From contig NZ_HG964454.1 in the NCBI RefSeq assembly GCF_000612725.1, positions 618,026-682,025 of the forward strand: a stretch of DNA of 64,000 bases, read 5' to 3'. This stretch comes from Mycolicibacterium austroafricanum. Its GTDB lineage: Bacteria; Actinomycetota; Actinomycetes; Mycobacteriales; Mycobacteriaceae. Position numbers and translations under genes: made by a program. Position 1 is the first letter of the stretch; every line of letters starts with the position of its first letter. The notes beneath the pieces are model-generated. The model did no database searches. It saw only the letters and a list, made by a program, of their open reading frames with translations, and was not told the origin of the DNA. Positions 1-7,944 of this stretch are shown here, piece after piece.

Positions 1-26
1 GGCACGGGCATCGACCGTGTCGTCAT
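1..26 (-). CDS. rluD: RluD-family pseudouridine synthase, N-terminal fragment (cut by window edge)
   Basis: Only the first eight codons are inside the window; on the minus strand they read MTTRSMPV. This resembles the start of the RluD-like 23S rRNA pseudouridine synthase that follows lspA in M. tuberculosis (Rv1540), whose N-terminus I recall as M.DRSMPVP. The ATG overlaps the lspA stop codon (ATGA), so the two genes are translationally coupled. The assignment rests on eight residues plus gene order, and the catalytic domain is not visible. Confidence 0.55.
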
Positions 27-691
27 CCGTTCTCGGAATCTTCGCCGCCGTCCGGCCGGCGCCTCCCGACGGAATCCTCGCCGCCGTCCGGCTGGCGCCT
101 CCCGACGGAATCCTCGCCGCCGTCCGGCTGGCGCCTCCCGACGGAATCGAAATCGAATCCGAACAACGACAGCACAACCAACAGGATCGCCCCGCCGACC
201 ACGGACGGGTCCGCCACGTTGAACACCGGCCACCAGCCGATGGACAGGAAGTCGACGACGTGCCCGCGCAGCGGGCCCGGTGAACGGAAGAAGCGGTCCA
301 CGAGGTTGCCCATCGCACCGCCGAGGATCAACCCGAGGCCGAGCGCCCACCAGGGCGACACCAACCGGCGGCCCATCCAGATGATGCCGAGGACGACGCC
401 GGTGGCCACCAACGTCAGCACCCACGTATAGCCGGTGGCCATCGAGAACGCCGCACCCGAGTTGCGCACCAGCGTCCAGGTCACGGTGTCGCCGATGATC
501 GACACCGGCTGCCCCGGCGTCAGCAGCCTGACCGCGAGCACCTTGGTGACGATGTCGAGGACGAGCACCACCCCTGCGACTGTCAACAACAGGCGGAGCC
601 GACGCGGCGGGGAGGGCTGCGCCGGCTCGTCACCGGCGGCCTTGCCCTCACCGGTCACGGGCTCGACCGGGCTCGACGATTCGTCTGTCAC
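23..691 (-). CDS. lspA: Lipoprotein signal peptidase (SPase II)
   Basis: Integral membrane aspartyl protease that cleaves signal peptides of diacylglyceryl-modified prolipoproteins. The 222-aa product has a charged Pro/Glu-rich N-tail of about 30 residues, four membrane segments, and the two family motifs with the catalytic aspartates, GNLVDRFF and FNVADP. I start it at the GTG at 691 (protein VTDESSS). The open frame runs far upstream through dinX but only this part is LspA. The last 45 residues are an odd tail of three DSVGRR(Q/R)PDGGE repeats encoded by a 36-bp tandem repeat. The start lies 42 bp from the divergent ansA start, and the stop overlaps the rluD start. Confidence 0.93.
   Translation of the reverse strand: MTDESSSPVEPVTGEGKAAGDEPAQPSPPRRLRLLLTVAGVVLVLDIVTKVLAVRLLTPGQPVSIIGDTVTWTLVRNSGAAFSMATGYTWVLTLVATGVVLGIIWMGRRLVSPWWALGLGLILGGAMGNLVDRFFRSPGPLRGHVVDFLSIGWWPVFNVADPSVVGGAILLVVLSLFGFDFDSVGRRQPDGGEDSVGRRQPDGGEDSVGRRRPDGGEDSENG
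37..144. repeat. Three 36-bp tandem repeats in the 3' end of lspA
   Basis: Units lie at 37-72, 73-108 and 109-144. The second and third are identical; the first differs at two bases. Thirty-six bp is a whole number of codons, so copy-number change would keep the lspA frame and stop codon. Each unit encodes 12 residues of the form DSVGRRQPDGGE. Confidence 0.93.
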
Positions 692-733
692 GCCTACATC
701 ATCGCAAAGAGCCGGTGCGCGACAATTCCACCC

Positions 734-1633
734 ATGGATCGCCTCGTCGTCATCGCCACCGGCGGCACCATCGCGACGAGCACAGGCACCGACGGGGTGA
801 AGCGACCCGCCCGCTCGGGCACGGAGCTGACCGAGGGCCTCGACGTCGAGGTCGTCGACGCACTGGCGGTGGACAGCTCGATGCTCACCCCTCCCGACTG
901 GGACCGGATCGGGGCCGCGGTCCTGGCCGCGGCCACCTCCGGCGCGAGCGGCATCGTCGTCACCCACGGCACCGACACCATGGAAGAGACCGCGCTGTGG
1001 CTGGAGCTCACCTATGACGGTGAGGTCCCGGTGGTGTTGACAGGCGCGCAGCGCAGCGCCGACGCCGACGACGCCGACGGGCCCGCCAACCTGCGGGACG
1101 CGCTTGCCGTCGCCGCCCGCCCCGAATCCCGCGGCCTCGGCGTCGTCGTGAGCTTCGCCGGCGCGGTGTTCGAGGCGCTGGGGCTGAACAAGGTGGCCAC
1201 CTCGGACCTGCAGAGCTTCACCGGACGCGTCGTGGACGGGGGCAGGCGCAGGCCCTATCTCGGTGCGCTGCGCGCCGCGGACGCCCCACGGGTCGACATC
1301 GTCGCCGCGTATCCGGGCGCCGACACCGCAGCGCTGGATGCCTGCGTCGCCGCGGGCGCAAGGGGCATCGTGCTGGAGGGCCTCGGATCGGGCAACGCCG
1401 GGGCCGCGCTGATCGCCGGGGTACGCAGGCATTGCCGCGACGGCGTCGCGGTGGCGGTGTCGACCCGGGTGGCCGGCGGCCGGGTCAGCGCCGGTTACGG
1501 TCCCGGCCGCGAACTGGTCGACGGCGGCGCGTTCGTGGTCCCCCGGCTGCGGCCACCGCAGGCGCGGGTGTTGTTGATGGCGGCGCTGGCCGCCGGCGCG
1601 GCACCGGGGCAGGTGTTCGCGCGCTGGGGCTGA
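734..1633 (+). CDS. ansA: L-asparaginase
   Basis: Hydrolyses asparagine to aspartate and ammonia. The 299-aa product has both threonine motifs of the bacterial type I/II asparaginase family: TGGTI near residue 10 and HGTDTMEET near residue 80. The C-terminal part carries the usual second domain (SGNAG and related stretches). No signal peptide is present, so a cytosolic enzyme is expected. The gene is divergent from lspA and ends just before the convergent dinX. Gene order matches ansA (Rv1538c) in M. tuberculosis. Confidence 0.92.
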   Translation: MDRLVVIATGGTIATSTGTDGVKRPARSGTELTEGLDVEVVDALAVDSSMLTPPDWDRIGAAVLAAATSGASGIVVTHGTDTMEETALWLELTYDGEVPVVLTGAQRSADADDADGPANLRDALAVAARPESRGLGVVVSFAGAVFEALGLNKVATSDLQSFTGRVVDGGRRRPYLGALRAADAPRVDIVAAYPGADTAALDACVAAGARGIVLEGLGSGNAGAALIAGVRRHCRDGVAVAVSTRVAGGRVSAGYGPGRELVDGGAFVVPRLRPPQARVLLMAALAAGAAPGQVFARWG

Positions 1634-1641
1634 CCTGACGG

Positions 1642-3003
1642 CTACGGCGTGTTCTGGTGACGCGCCATCTCCTCGACGAAATCCGGCCAGTCCAGGCTGT
1701 CCACCGGGTTCGCCCGCGTGAGTGCGGGATCGTCGGCGCGGAAGGTGCGCGCGGGGCCCGGCCCGGTGCCGCGGGTCTCGAAGCGCACGGTCATGACGCC
1801 GTGGCCGGCACCCTGCACCCACCCGTGTCCGTGGTCGGTGTGTGCGACGTCGTCGCCCACCCGCCAGGCGGGCGCTGTCGCGGCGACGTCGGCGAGCGTG
1901 ACCGGCGCGGCGTCGTCGGAGGTTTGCTCGACAGTCTCCAGATCCGGAAACAGTGGCTCCTGCTGCACCTGGGACAGCCCCGAAAAGCCCACGCCGACAA
2001 GGCGAACGGGTCCGATCTCGACCGGATCCAGCAGCAGCCTGCGTGCGGTGCCGATGAGCGTCGTCGCCTCGGTGGTGGCGTACGGCAGCGTCGCCGAGCG
2101 GGTCAGCGTGCTCATGTCGGACCGTTTGAGTTTGACGGTCACGGTGCGCGCTCCCCTGCCGTCCTTGGTGAGCCGTTTGTGGGCGTGGTCGCCGATCGGC
2201 CCGATCGCCTCGCGAAGCTGGGCGATCGTGGTCAGGTCCTGCGCGAACGTGGATTCGGCGCTGATCTGTTTGGCCGGCGCGTTCTCGGCGACCGGCCGGT
2301 CGTCGACGCCGCGGGCGAGCCGGTGCAGCGCCGGGCCGACGGTGGCGCCGAGGATGTTGGCGACCTCCGCCTCCGACAGTGCGGCCAGCGCCCCGATGGT
2401 CTCGATACCGAGCCGGTGCAGCCTGTCCTCGGCGACCGGGCCGATGCCCCAGAGCCTCCGCACCGGAAGCCCGGCCAGCAGGGTCGCCTCCTCGTCGCGG
2501 TCGATCACCCGGATACCGTCGGGCTTGGCCAACCCAGACGCGATCTTGGCGACCTGCTTCCCCGACCCGGCTCCCACCGATGCGACCAGGCCCGTCACGG
2601 CAAGCACCCTGGACCGCAACTCGGCGCAGAACGCCTCGACCTCCGGTTCGGCGGCACCCGCCAGATCCGTCGGCTCGCCGAACGCCTCGTCGAACGACAA
2701 CTGCTCGAGCACCGGCACCAGCGTGCGCACCGTCTCGAACACCCGTCGACTTGCGGTGCCGTACACGACTCCGCGTGGCGGCAGCACCACCGCTGCGGCG
2801 CCGACCAGCCGTTTCGCCTGCAGCATCGGCATTGCCGACCGGGCACCGAAGACCCGCGACTCGTAGCTGGCGCCGGCCACCACACCGCGTCCGCCGACGC
2901 CGCCCACCAGAACCGGCCGCCCGCGCAGCGTCGGACGGGTCAGCTGCTCCACGGATGCGAAGAACGCATCCATGTCCAGGTGCAGGACCCATCGCGTCGC
3001 CAC
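1642..3003 (-). CDS. dinX: DNA polymerase IV (Y-family translesion polymerase, DinX type)
   Basis: Error-prone DNA polymerase of the DinB/Pol IV branch. The 453-aa product has the palm motif LHLDMDAFFASVEQ at the N-terminus, the second metal-binding motif LSFDEAFGEP near residue 105, an HhH thumb region (IGPVAEDRLHRLGI), a little-finger domain (RSATLPYATTE) and a mycobacterial C-terminal extension of about 100 residues. It starts at a GTG at 3003; a TAGCAT hexamer 8 nt upstream suggests a leaderless or very short-leader mRNA. The intergenic gap to the divergent S4 gene is only 32 bp. I see no SOS box there. Matches Rv1537 in position. Confidence 0.92.
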   Translation of the reverse strand: MATRWVLHLDMDAFFASVEQLTRPTLRGRPVLVGGVGGRGVVAGASYESRVFGARSAMPMLQAKRLVGAAAVVLPPRGVVYGTASRRVFETVRTLVPVLEQLSFDEAFGEPTDLAGAAEPEVEAFCAELRSRVLAVTGLVASVGAGSGKQVAKIASGLAKPDGIRVIDRDEEATLLAGLPVRRLWGIGPVAEDRLHRLGIETIGALAALSEAEVANILGATVGPALHRLARGVDDRPVAENAPAKQISAESTFAQDLTTIAQLREAIGPIGDHAHKRLTKDGRGARTVTVKLKRSDMSTLTRSATLPYATTEATTLIGTARRLLLDPVEIGPVRLVGVGFSGLSQVQQEPLFPDLETVEQTSDDAAPVTLADVAATAPAWRVGDDVAHTDHGHGWVQGAGHGVMTVRFETRGTGPGPARTFRADDPALTRANPVDSLDWPDFVEEMARHQNTP

Positions 3004-3011
3004 ATCCCGAA

Positions 3012-3017
3012 ATGCTA
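3012..3017 (-). promoter_or_regulatory. Candidate -10 element for dinX
   Basis: TAGCAT on the minus strand fits the mycobacterial TAnnnT -10 consensus and sits 8 nt before the dinX GTG, a spacing compatible with a nearly leaderless transcript. Confidence 0.4.
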
Positions 3018-3022
3018 GGCGC

Positions 3023-3028
3023 TAGCGT
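3023..3028 (+). promoter_or_regulatory. Candidate -10 element for the S4-domain gene
   Basis: TAGCGT fits TAnnnT and lies 7 nt before the GTG at 3036, so transcription could begin at the start codon. This supports choosing that GTG rather than the ATG at 3012. Confidence 0.42.
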
Positions 3029-3035
3029 TGCCGGT

Positions 3036-3248
3036 GTGTCTGATGTCCCGATCCGCGACGAGTCGATCCGCCTAGGTCAGTTCCTCAAGCTCGCGAATCT
3101 GATCGATACCGGCGCCGACGCCAAATCGGTGATCGCCGACGGTTTGGTCACCGTCAACGGGGAGGTCGAGCTTCGGAGGGGGAGGCAGCTGCACCCCGGC
3201 GATGTCGTCGTGGCCGTCGGGCGCAGCGCCCGCGTCACCGCGGGGTGA
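3036..3248 (+). CDS. Small S4-domain RNA-binding protein
   Basis: A 70-aa protein made almost entirely of one S4 fold, related to the YbcJ/YaaA-type stand-alone S4 proteins. The typical core is visible: IRLGQFLKLANLIDTGADAK, then VIADGLVTVNGEVE, then RRGRQLHPGDVV. It probably binds structured RNA such as rRNA or stalled ribosome components; its exact partner is not known to me. I chose the GTG at 3036 (VSDVPIRDE) because of the TAGCGT -10-like hexamer 7 nt before it; an in-frame ATG at 3012 would add 8 residues. It is convergent with ileS, 62 bp apart. Confidence 0.82.
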   Translation: MSDVPIRDESIRLGQFLKLANLIDTGADAKSVIADGLVTVNGEVELRRGRQLHPGDVVVAVGRSARVTAG

Positions 3249-3310
3249 GCCGGGCCAACCCACACCGCGAGAGTGCTCCCACGGTTGTGCCTACCACGGA
3301 AGCACGACCC

Positions 3311-6300
3311 TCAGTGCACGCTCGGCGCCACAACACGTTCTAGACGCACCGGGTAGCCACGTCCCACTCTTCCGACAAAGACGTTCGGGTCGTCGGTCGC
3401 CTGCACTACTCCACTTTGTGCGTCGAGCCCGTCATCCGGCTCGACCTTGAGCTTGAGGTTCAGTTCAGGGTTGATCGTCAATTCAAGCGCGAGTACCTCA
3501 TTGGCAATCAAGTCCTTCAGACCTTCCTGCCAACCCTCAGGAAGCTCGGATACACCCAACTCAAGGAGAATCCGGTCGCTGATGTCGAGCTCACACTGTC
3601 GACGGAACTCCTGGATCTCGCGAATCATGTCGCGGGCCCAGCCCTCGGCCTCCAGCTCGGGCGTGACGGTGCCGTCGAGCACCACCAGCCCGGCCCCGTC
3701 GGGAAGCGCCGCCGTCCATTCGGGATCGGCGGCCACCAGCCGCGAGCTGTACTCCTCGGGCTGCAACACGGCCGGGCCGGCGGTGAGTGTGCCGTCCGCA
3801 TTGACGACGGCCTCCCCCGCCTTGACCGCCTTGATCGCGGCCTGCACGTCCTTGCCGATCCGCGGCCCGGCGACGCGGGCGTTGACCGTCAACTCGAACC
3901 GCCCGTGCGCGGCGATGTCGTCGGTGAGCTCGACGGACTTCACGTTGAGCTCGTCGGCGATGAGTTCCCGGTATGGTTCCAGCCTCGTTGGATCCTCAAC
4001 TGCCACAGTCAATTTCAACAGAGGCAGACGCACCCGCAGCTTTTTGGCCTTACGCAGCGACGATCCCGCGGACGCAACCTCGCGCACCAGGTCCATGTCG
4101 GCGACCAGCTGCGGATCGGCCGGCACCGCACCGGCTTCCGGCCAGTCGGTCAGATGCACCGACCGCTCCCCCGTGACGCCGCGCCAGATCACCTCGGTGA
4201 TCAGCGGCAGCAGCGGGGCGGCCAGCCGGCTGGTCACCTCAAGCACTGTGTGCAGTGTGTCGATCGCGTCGGCGTCCTCTTCCCAGAACCGCGAACGCGA
4301 CCGCCGCACATACCAGTTCGTCAACGCTTCGGTGAACTGGCGCAGCTGGTCGCACGCCTGCGAGATGTCGCACACGTCCAGCGAAGCCGTCAGGTCGTCA
4401 CGCAGCACCGCGAGCTTGGCCAGGATGTAGCGGTCCAGCACATGCTCCGAGTCGGTGCGCCAGGTGCCCTTCGACGGGGCGTACAGCGCCAGGAAGGTGT
4501 AGGCGTTCCACAGCGGGAGCAGCACCTGCCGCACGCCCTCACGGATGCCCTGCTCGGTGACGATCAGGTTGCCGCCGCGCAGGATCGGCGAGGCCATCAG
4601 GAACCACCGCATGGCGTCGGATCCGTCGCGGTCGAACACCTCGGACACGTCCGGGTAGTTGCGCAGCGACTTGCTCATCTTCTGCCCGTCGTTGCCCAGC
4701 ACGATGCCGTGTGAGACACACGTGCGGAACGCCGGGCGGTCGAACAATGCGGTCGCCAGGATGTGCAGGGTGTAGAACCAGCCTCGGGTCTGGCCGATGT
4801 ACTCGACGATGAAATCGCCCGGGAAGTGCGAGTCGAACCAGTCCGAGTTCTCGAACGGGTAGTGCACCTGCCCGTACGGCATCGAGCCGGAGTCGAACCA
4901 CACGTCGAGGACGTCCTCGATGCGGCGCATCGTCGACCTGCCGGTGGGGTCGTCGGGGTTGGGCCGGGTCAGCTCGTCGATGAACGGCCGGTGCAGGTTG
5001 TCCGGCCGGACCCCGAAGTCACGTTCGAGTTCGTCGAGGCTGCCGTAGACATCGATGCGCGGGTATGCCGGATCGTCGGACTTCCACACCGGGATCGGCG
5101 TGCCCCAGTAGCGGTTTCGCGAGATCGACCAGTCCCGCGCGCCCTGGAGCCACTTGCCGAACTGCCCGTCCTTGACGTGTTCGGGATACCAGGTGATCTC
5201 CTGGTTGAGCTCGACCATCCGGTCCCGGAACTGGGTCACCTTGATGAACCACGATGACACGGCCCGGTAGATCAGCGGGTTCCGGCACCGCCAGCAGTGC
5301 GGGTAGGAGTGCTCGTAGGTGTCGTGGCGCAGCAGCACCGCACCGTTCGCCTGCGCGGGCCCGCTCTGATTCTTGAGGTCACGGATGATCTGCGGGTTGG
5401 CGTCGAACACGTGCTGACCGGCGTAATCGGGCACGGTCGCGTCGAAGCGCCCCTTCGCATCCACCGGCGTGACGGCCTCGATGCCGCCCGCCTGCGCGGT
5501 TGCCATGTCGTCCTCGCCGTAGGCGGGCGACATGTGGACCAGTCCGGTACCGTCCTCGGTGCTGACGAACTCACCGGGCAGCACTCGAAAAGCGTTGGGC
5601 GAGTCCGTGAAATACGGGAACGGCGGCGCGTAGTGCAGGTCGAGCAACTCGCGTCCGGTGTAGGTGGCGACGACCGTGGGCTCCTCACCGAGCTCGCGGG
5701 CATAGGCTCCCAGCCGCGCCTCGGCGAGCACATAGCGCCGGCCGTCGGCCTCCACCACGACGTAGGTGACCTCGGGGTTGACGGCAACGGCCTGGTTGGA
5801 CGGCAACGTCCAGGGCGTCGTGGTCCAGATCAGCAGATAGGCGCCGACGAGCGGGCCCCCCGACTCCCCTTCTACGCGGAACCCCACCGTGAGCGCAGGG
5901 TCCTGCCGGTTCTGGTAGACGTCATCGTCCATCCGGAGTTCGTGGCTGGACAGCGGGGTCTCGTCGTTCCAGCAGTAGGGCAGCACGCGGTTGCCCTCGT
6001 AGGCCAGCCCCTTGTCCCACAGCTGCTTGAACACCCAGATCACCGACTCCATGAAACCGATGTCGAGCGTCTTGTAGTCGTTGTCGAAGTCGACCCACCT
6101 GGCCTGGCGGGTGACGTACTCGCGCCACTCGTTGGTGTACTTGAGCACCGATGCCCGGCAGGCGTCGTTGAACTTCTCGATGCCCATCTCTTCGATCTGG
6201 GCCTTGTCGGTGATGCCGAGCTGGCGCTGCACCTCGAGTTCGGCGGGCAGACCGTGGGTGTCCCACCCGAACCGGCGCTCCACCTTGTAGCCGCGCATCG

Positions 6301-6526
6301 TTCGGTAGCGCGGCACGATGTCCTTCACGTAGCCGGTGAGCAGGTGACCGTAGTGCGGCAAGCCGTTGGCGAACGGCGGCCCGTCGTAGAAGACGTACTC
6401 GGGCGCACCGTCGCGGCGCGCGATGCTGGCGCGGAAGGTGTCGTCGGTGTCCCAGTAGCTGAGCACATCGGCTTCCAGCGCCGGAAACTTCGGTGCGCCG
6501 GCGGTGAATTTCGGATATGCGGTCAC
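3311..6526 (-). CDS. ileS: Isoleucyl-tRNA synthetase
   Basis: Charges tRNA-Ile. The 1071-aa product has the class I signature near residue 52 (PPFANGLPHYGH), the KMSKS loop (GQKMSKSLRNYP), the CP1 editing domain between them and the anticodon-binding domain after them. The GTG start at 6526 is preceded by a GAGGAG ribosome binding site (6537-6542) that can be sequestered in a hairpin of the T-box leader. The long form resembles the eukaryotic-like IleRS class found in mycobacteria, which in other organisms is linked to mupirocin tolerance; I did not score the residues involved. Confidence 0.97.
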   Translation of the reverse strand: MTAYPKFTAGAPKFPALEADVLSYWDTDDTFRASIARRDGAPEYVFYDGPPFANGLPHYGHLLTGYVKDIVPRYRTMRGYKVERRFGWDTHGLPAELEVQRQLGITDKAQIEEMGIEKFNDACRASVLKYTNEWREYVTRQARWVDFDNDYKTLDIGFMESVIWVFKQLWDKGLAYEGNRVLPYCWNDETPLSSHELRMDDDVYQNRQDPALTVGFRVEGESGGPLVGAYLLIWTTTPWTLPSNQAVAVNPEVTYVVVEADGRRYVLAEARLGAYARELGEEPTVVATYTGRELLDLHYAPPFPYFTDSPNAFRVLPGEFVSTEDGTGLVHMSPAYGEDDMATAQAGGIEAVTPVDAKGRFDATVPDYAGQHVFDANPQIIRDLKNQSGPAQANGAVLLRHDTYEHSYPHCWRCRNPLIYRAVSSWFIKVTQFRDRMVELNQEITWYPEHVKDGQFGKWLQGARDWSISRNRYWGTPIPVWKSDDPAYPRIDVYGSLDELERDFGVRPDNLHRPFIDELTRPNPDDPTGRSTMRRIEDVLDVWFDSGSMPYGQVHYPFENSDWFDSHFPGDFIVEYIGQTRGWFYTLHILATALFDRPAFRTCVSHGIVLGNDGQKMSKSLRNYPDVSEVFDRDGSDAMRWFLMASPILRGGNLIVTEQGIREGVRQVLLPLWNAYTFLALYAPSKGTWRTDSEHVLDRYILAKLAVLRDDLTASLDVCDISQACDQLRQFTEALTNWYVRRSRSRFWEEDADAIDTLHTVLEVTSRLAAPLLPLITEVIWRGVTGERSVHLTDWPEAGAVPADPQLVADMDLVREVASAGSSLRKAKKLRVRLPLLKLTVAVEDPTRLEPYRELIADELNVKSVELTDDIAAHGRFELTVNARVAGPRIGKDVQAAIKAVKAGEAVVNADGTLTAGPAVLQPEEYSSRLVAADPEWTAALPDGAGLVVLDGTVTPELEAEGWARDMIREIQEFRRQCELDISDRILLELGVSELPEGWQEGLKDLIANEVLALELTINPELNLKLKVEPDDGLDAQSGVVQATDDPNVFVGRVGRGYPVRLERVVAPSVH

Positions 6527-6536
6527 GGACGTCGTG

Positions 6537-6770
6537 CTCCTCGTGCCAGGTTCAGTCAGGCACGGGGACGAACGTCGCGCCGGTGCGCGAGCGCCGCGGT
6601 ACCACCCCGCTTGCGCACCACAGGGGTGCGCCGCTCTTGTCAGGACGATGACGGGCCCACCCGTTCGGTTCTACTGGGCATGGATGCCGACGCACGCCGC
6701 AACCCACGCTGTTCTTCCGAAGGCTCCCCGGTGATGGCCGGATCGACGCCGATCAGTCCAGTTTAGCGGG
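6537..6770 (-). promoter_or_regulatory. T-box riboswitch (translational, ileS)
   Basis: On the minus strand the leader contains a perfect T-box core, TGGTACCGCGG (6594-6604), which pairs with the free CCA end of uncharged tRNA. Upstream a short hairpin CCGG-CCATCA-CCGG holds the isoleucine codon AUC in its terminal loop (AUC at 6733-6735), the arrangement known for actinobacterial ileS T-boxes. Downstream, arms TCCCCGTGCC (6559-6568) and GGCACGAGGA (6538-6547) can pair and hide the ribosome binding site, pointing to control of translation rather than termination. Confidence 0.9.
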
Positions 6771-6775
6771 CGCCT

Positions 6776-7381
6776 TTACAGGGGTGCCGCCGCGTCCGAG
6801 GTGATCTCGATGACGGCCAGCGGGAACTGCTCGGCCATCTCTTCGACCGAATACGCATCAAGGCGGGACTCGTCGTACCACCAGTCGATCTGGAGCAGTC
6901 CGTCGACACGCTGCACCCGCAGCTCCAGGGGGCGGGTGCAGGGACGGTCGACCACCCCGTTGGCGACGTTCAACAGCACCTCGGACTGCGCCCCCGCCCG
7001 AAACGGTGCACCGGCCAGCACGCTGTGCGCGCCCTGCAGCATCTCGGTGGGCCCCATCGGCTGGCCGGCCGCGCAGATCATCGACACCGGCCGGCTCGCC
7101 CAGCGGTGACCTCCGGTGACGTCGACGTCGACGGCGCCCTCACCCCGGGTCCTGCCGAAAGTGCGGCCGAGTGCGGCGAGAAGGATCTCCTCGACCCCCA
7201 CTCCCAGCCATTCCGCGGCGCCATCGAGTTCTTCGGTTAATTCGCTCGATGACCTGGTGCCGAATTTGTGCGACCGGGCGGGCAGTGCGTCGGCCGCGGG
7301 GCGGTCGAACACATCCAGGATTTCCGGCACGGAAGGGACGGGCCGCAGCTTGACCTCGTCCGAGATGTATGGGGCGACCAT
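6776..7381 (-). CDS. Condensation-domain C-lobe-like protein, function unknown
   Basis: A 201-aa protein whose second half resembles the C-terminal lobe of NRPS condensation domains: LLAALGRTFGR, a DVDVTGGHRW stretch, then VQRVDGLLQIDWWYDESRLD and EEMAEQFPLAVIEI. The catalytic HHxxxDG motif of the N-terminal lobe is absent, so acyl transfer by the usual mechanism is unlikely. I use the ATG at 7381; the open frame extends to 7489, but that runs into the shared promoter and its operator-like repeats. It is divergent from the HTH gene at 7518 and ends 6 bp before the ileS leader. Not recognised as a named gene; possibly a binding, partner or remnant protein. Confidence 0.6.
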   Translation of the reverse strand: MVAPYISDEVKLRPVPSVPEILDVFDRPAADALPARSHKFGTRSSSELTEELDGAAEWLGVGVEEILLAALGRTFGRTRGEGAVDVDVTGGHRWASRPVSMICAAGQPMGPTEMLQGAHSVLAGAPFRAGAQSEVLLNVANGVVDRPCTRPLELRVQRVDGLLQIDWWYDESRLDAYSVEEMAEQFPLAVIEITSDAAAPL

Positions 7382-7411
7382 GCAGCTCACCGTACAGCGA
7401 ATGTCCCATAA

Positions 7412-7430
7412 TTGGGAGAGCGTTCCCAAA
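7412..7430. promoter_or_regulatory. Candidate operator, copy 1 (inverted and direct repeat)
   Basis: TTGGGA-GAGCGT-TCCCAA is a perfect 6-bp-arm palindrome about 30 bp upstream of the ATG at 7381. Its core GGGAGAGnnTnCCCAAA recurs exactly 60 bp away at 7474-7490, next to the divergent gene. Confidence 0.55.
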
Positions 7431-7473
7431 ACTATGACGGCTATGTCAATTAAGGGCGTGTGAGTTATTTGCC

Positions 7474-7490
7474 GGGAGAGTCTGCCCAAA
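7474..7490. promoter_or_regulatory. Candidate operator, copy 2
   Basis: GGGAGAGTCTGCCCAAA matches copy 1 at all positions of GGGAGAGnnTnCCCAAA and ends 27 bp before the ATG of the HTH gene. With copy 1 it flanks the divergent promoter region symmetrically. The HTH protein encoded at 7518 is the obvious candidate to bind both. Confidence 0.55.
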
Positions 7491-7517
7491 GGTGAGATCG
7501 CGGTTTAAGGTGGTCAA

Positions 7518-7892
7518 ATGCCACGCACCGACGAGAACGGCAGACAGCTCAAGGCGCTGCTCGACTACCTCCTCGACGGGGAGATCGACGCCAAGGACAT
7601 CATTGACGCGCTCGGCATTTCCAGCAGCACCTACTACCGGCGAATCAAAGAGGACGATTACCCGTCGGCGGAGGAACTCAGGCTGGTCGCCGACCGCTTC
7701 ACGCTTAGCTATCCCGACCTGCAGATTCAGTTCGGACTGATGAGCAGGCAGGAGGTGTGGCACTACATCGAGACCAGCAGTCCGGCCCCGTCAGCCGTGT
7801 CGACAATGCGCGAGACCACTACAAATGCTCACACTGCCCGTCGGACCCGACTCTCTGATCTGACACCACGGATGGACGCTCCGCCCCTTTAG
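7518..7892 (+). CDS. Small helix-turn-helix regulator
   Basis: A 124-aa protein. Residues 10-60 look like a HTH DNA-binding domain: LLDGEIDAKDIIDALGISSSTYYRR with a recognition helix around SSSTYYRRIKED, followed by EELRLVADRFTLSYPDLQIQFGL, a pattern seen in actinobacterial XRE/immunity-repressor-like proteins. The C-terminal 45 residues are low complexity. It starts at ATG 7518 with an AAGGTGG ribosome binding site. It is followed 52 bp later by a membrane protein gene on the same strand and is divergent from the condensation-like gene. A regulator of this cluster is likely; the ligand is unknown. Confidence 0.7.
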   Translation: MPRTDENGRQLKALLDYLLDGEIDAKDIIDALGISSSTYYRRIKEDDYPSAEELRLVADRFTLSYPDLQIQFGLMSRQEVWHYIETSSPAPSAVSTMRETTTNAHTARRTRLSDLTPRMDAPPL

Positions 7893-7944
7893 ACCATCTG
7901 CACATACAATTTGCTGACCACGTTCTGCTCGAAAGCGATTCACC

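Noticed and set aside
23..2992. Very long minus-strand open frame of 989 codons covering lspA and the dinX region
   Set aside because: Only the last 222 codons are LspA; the rest lies antisense to ansA and in another frame of dinX, and has high-GC shadow composition (Arg/Gly/Ala).
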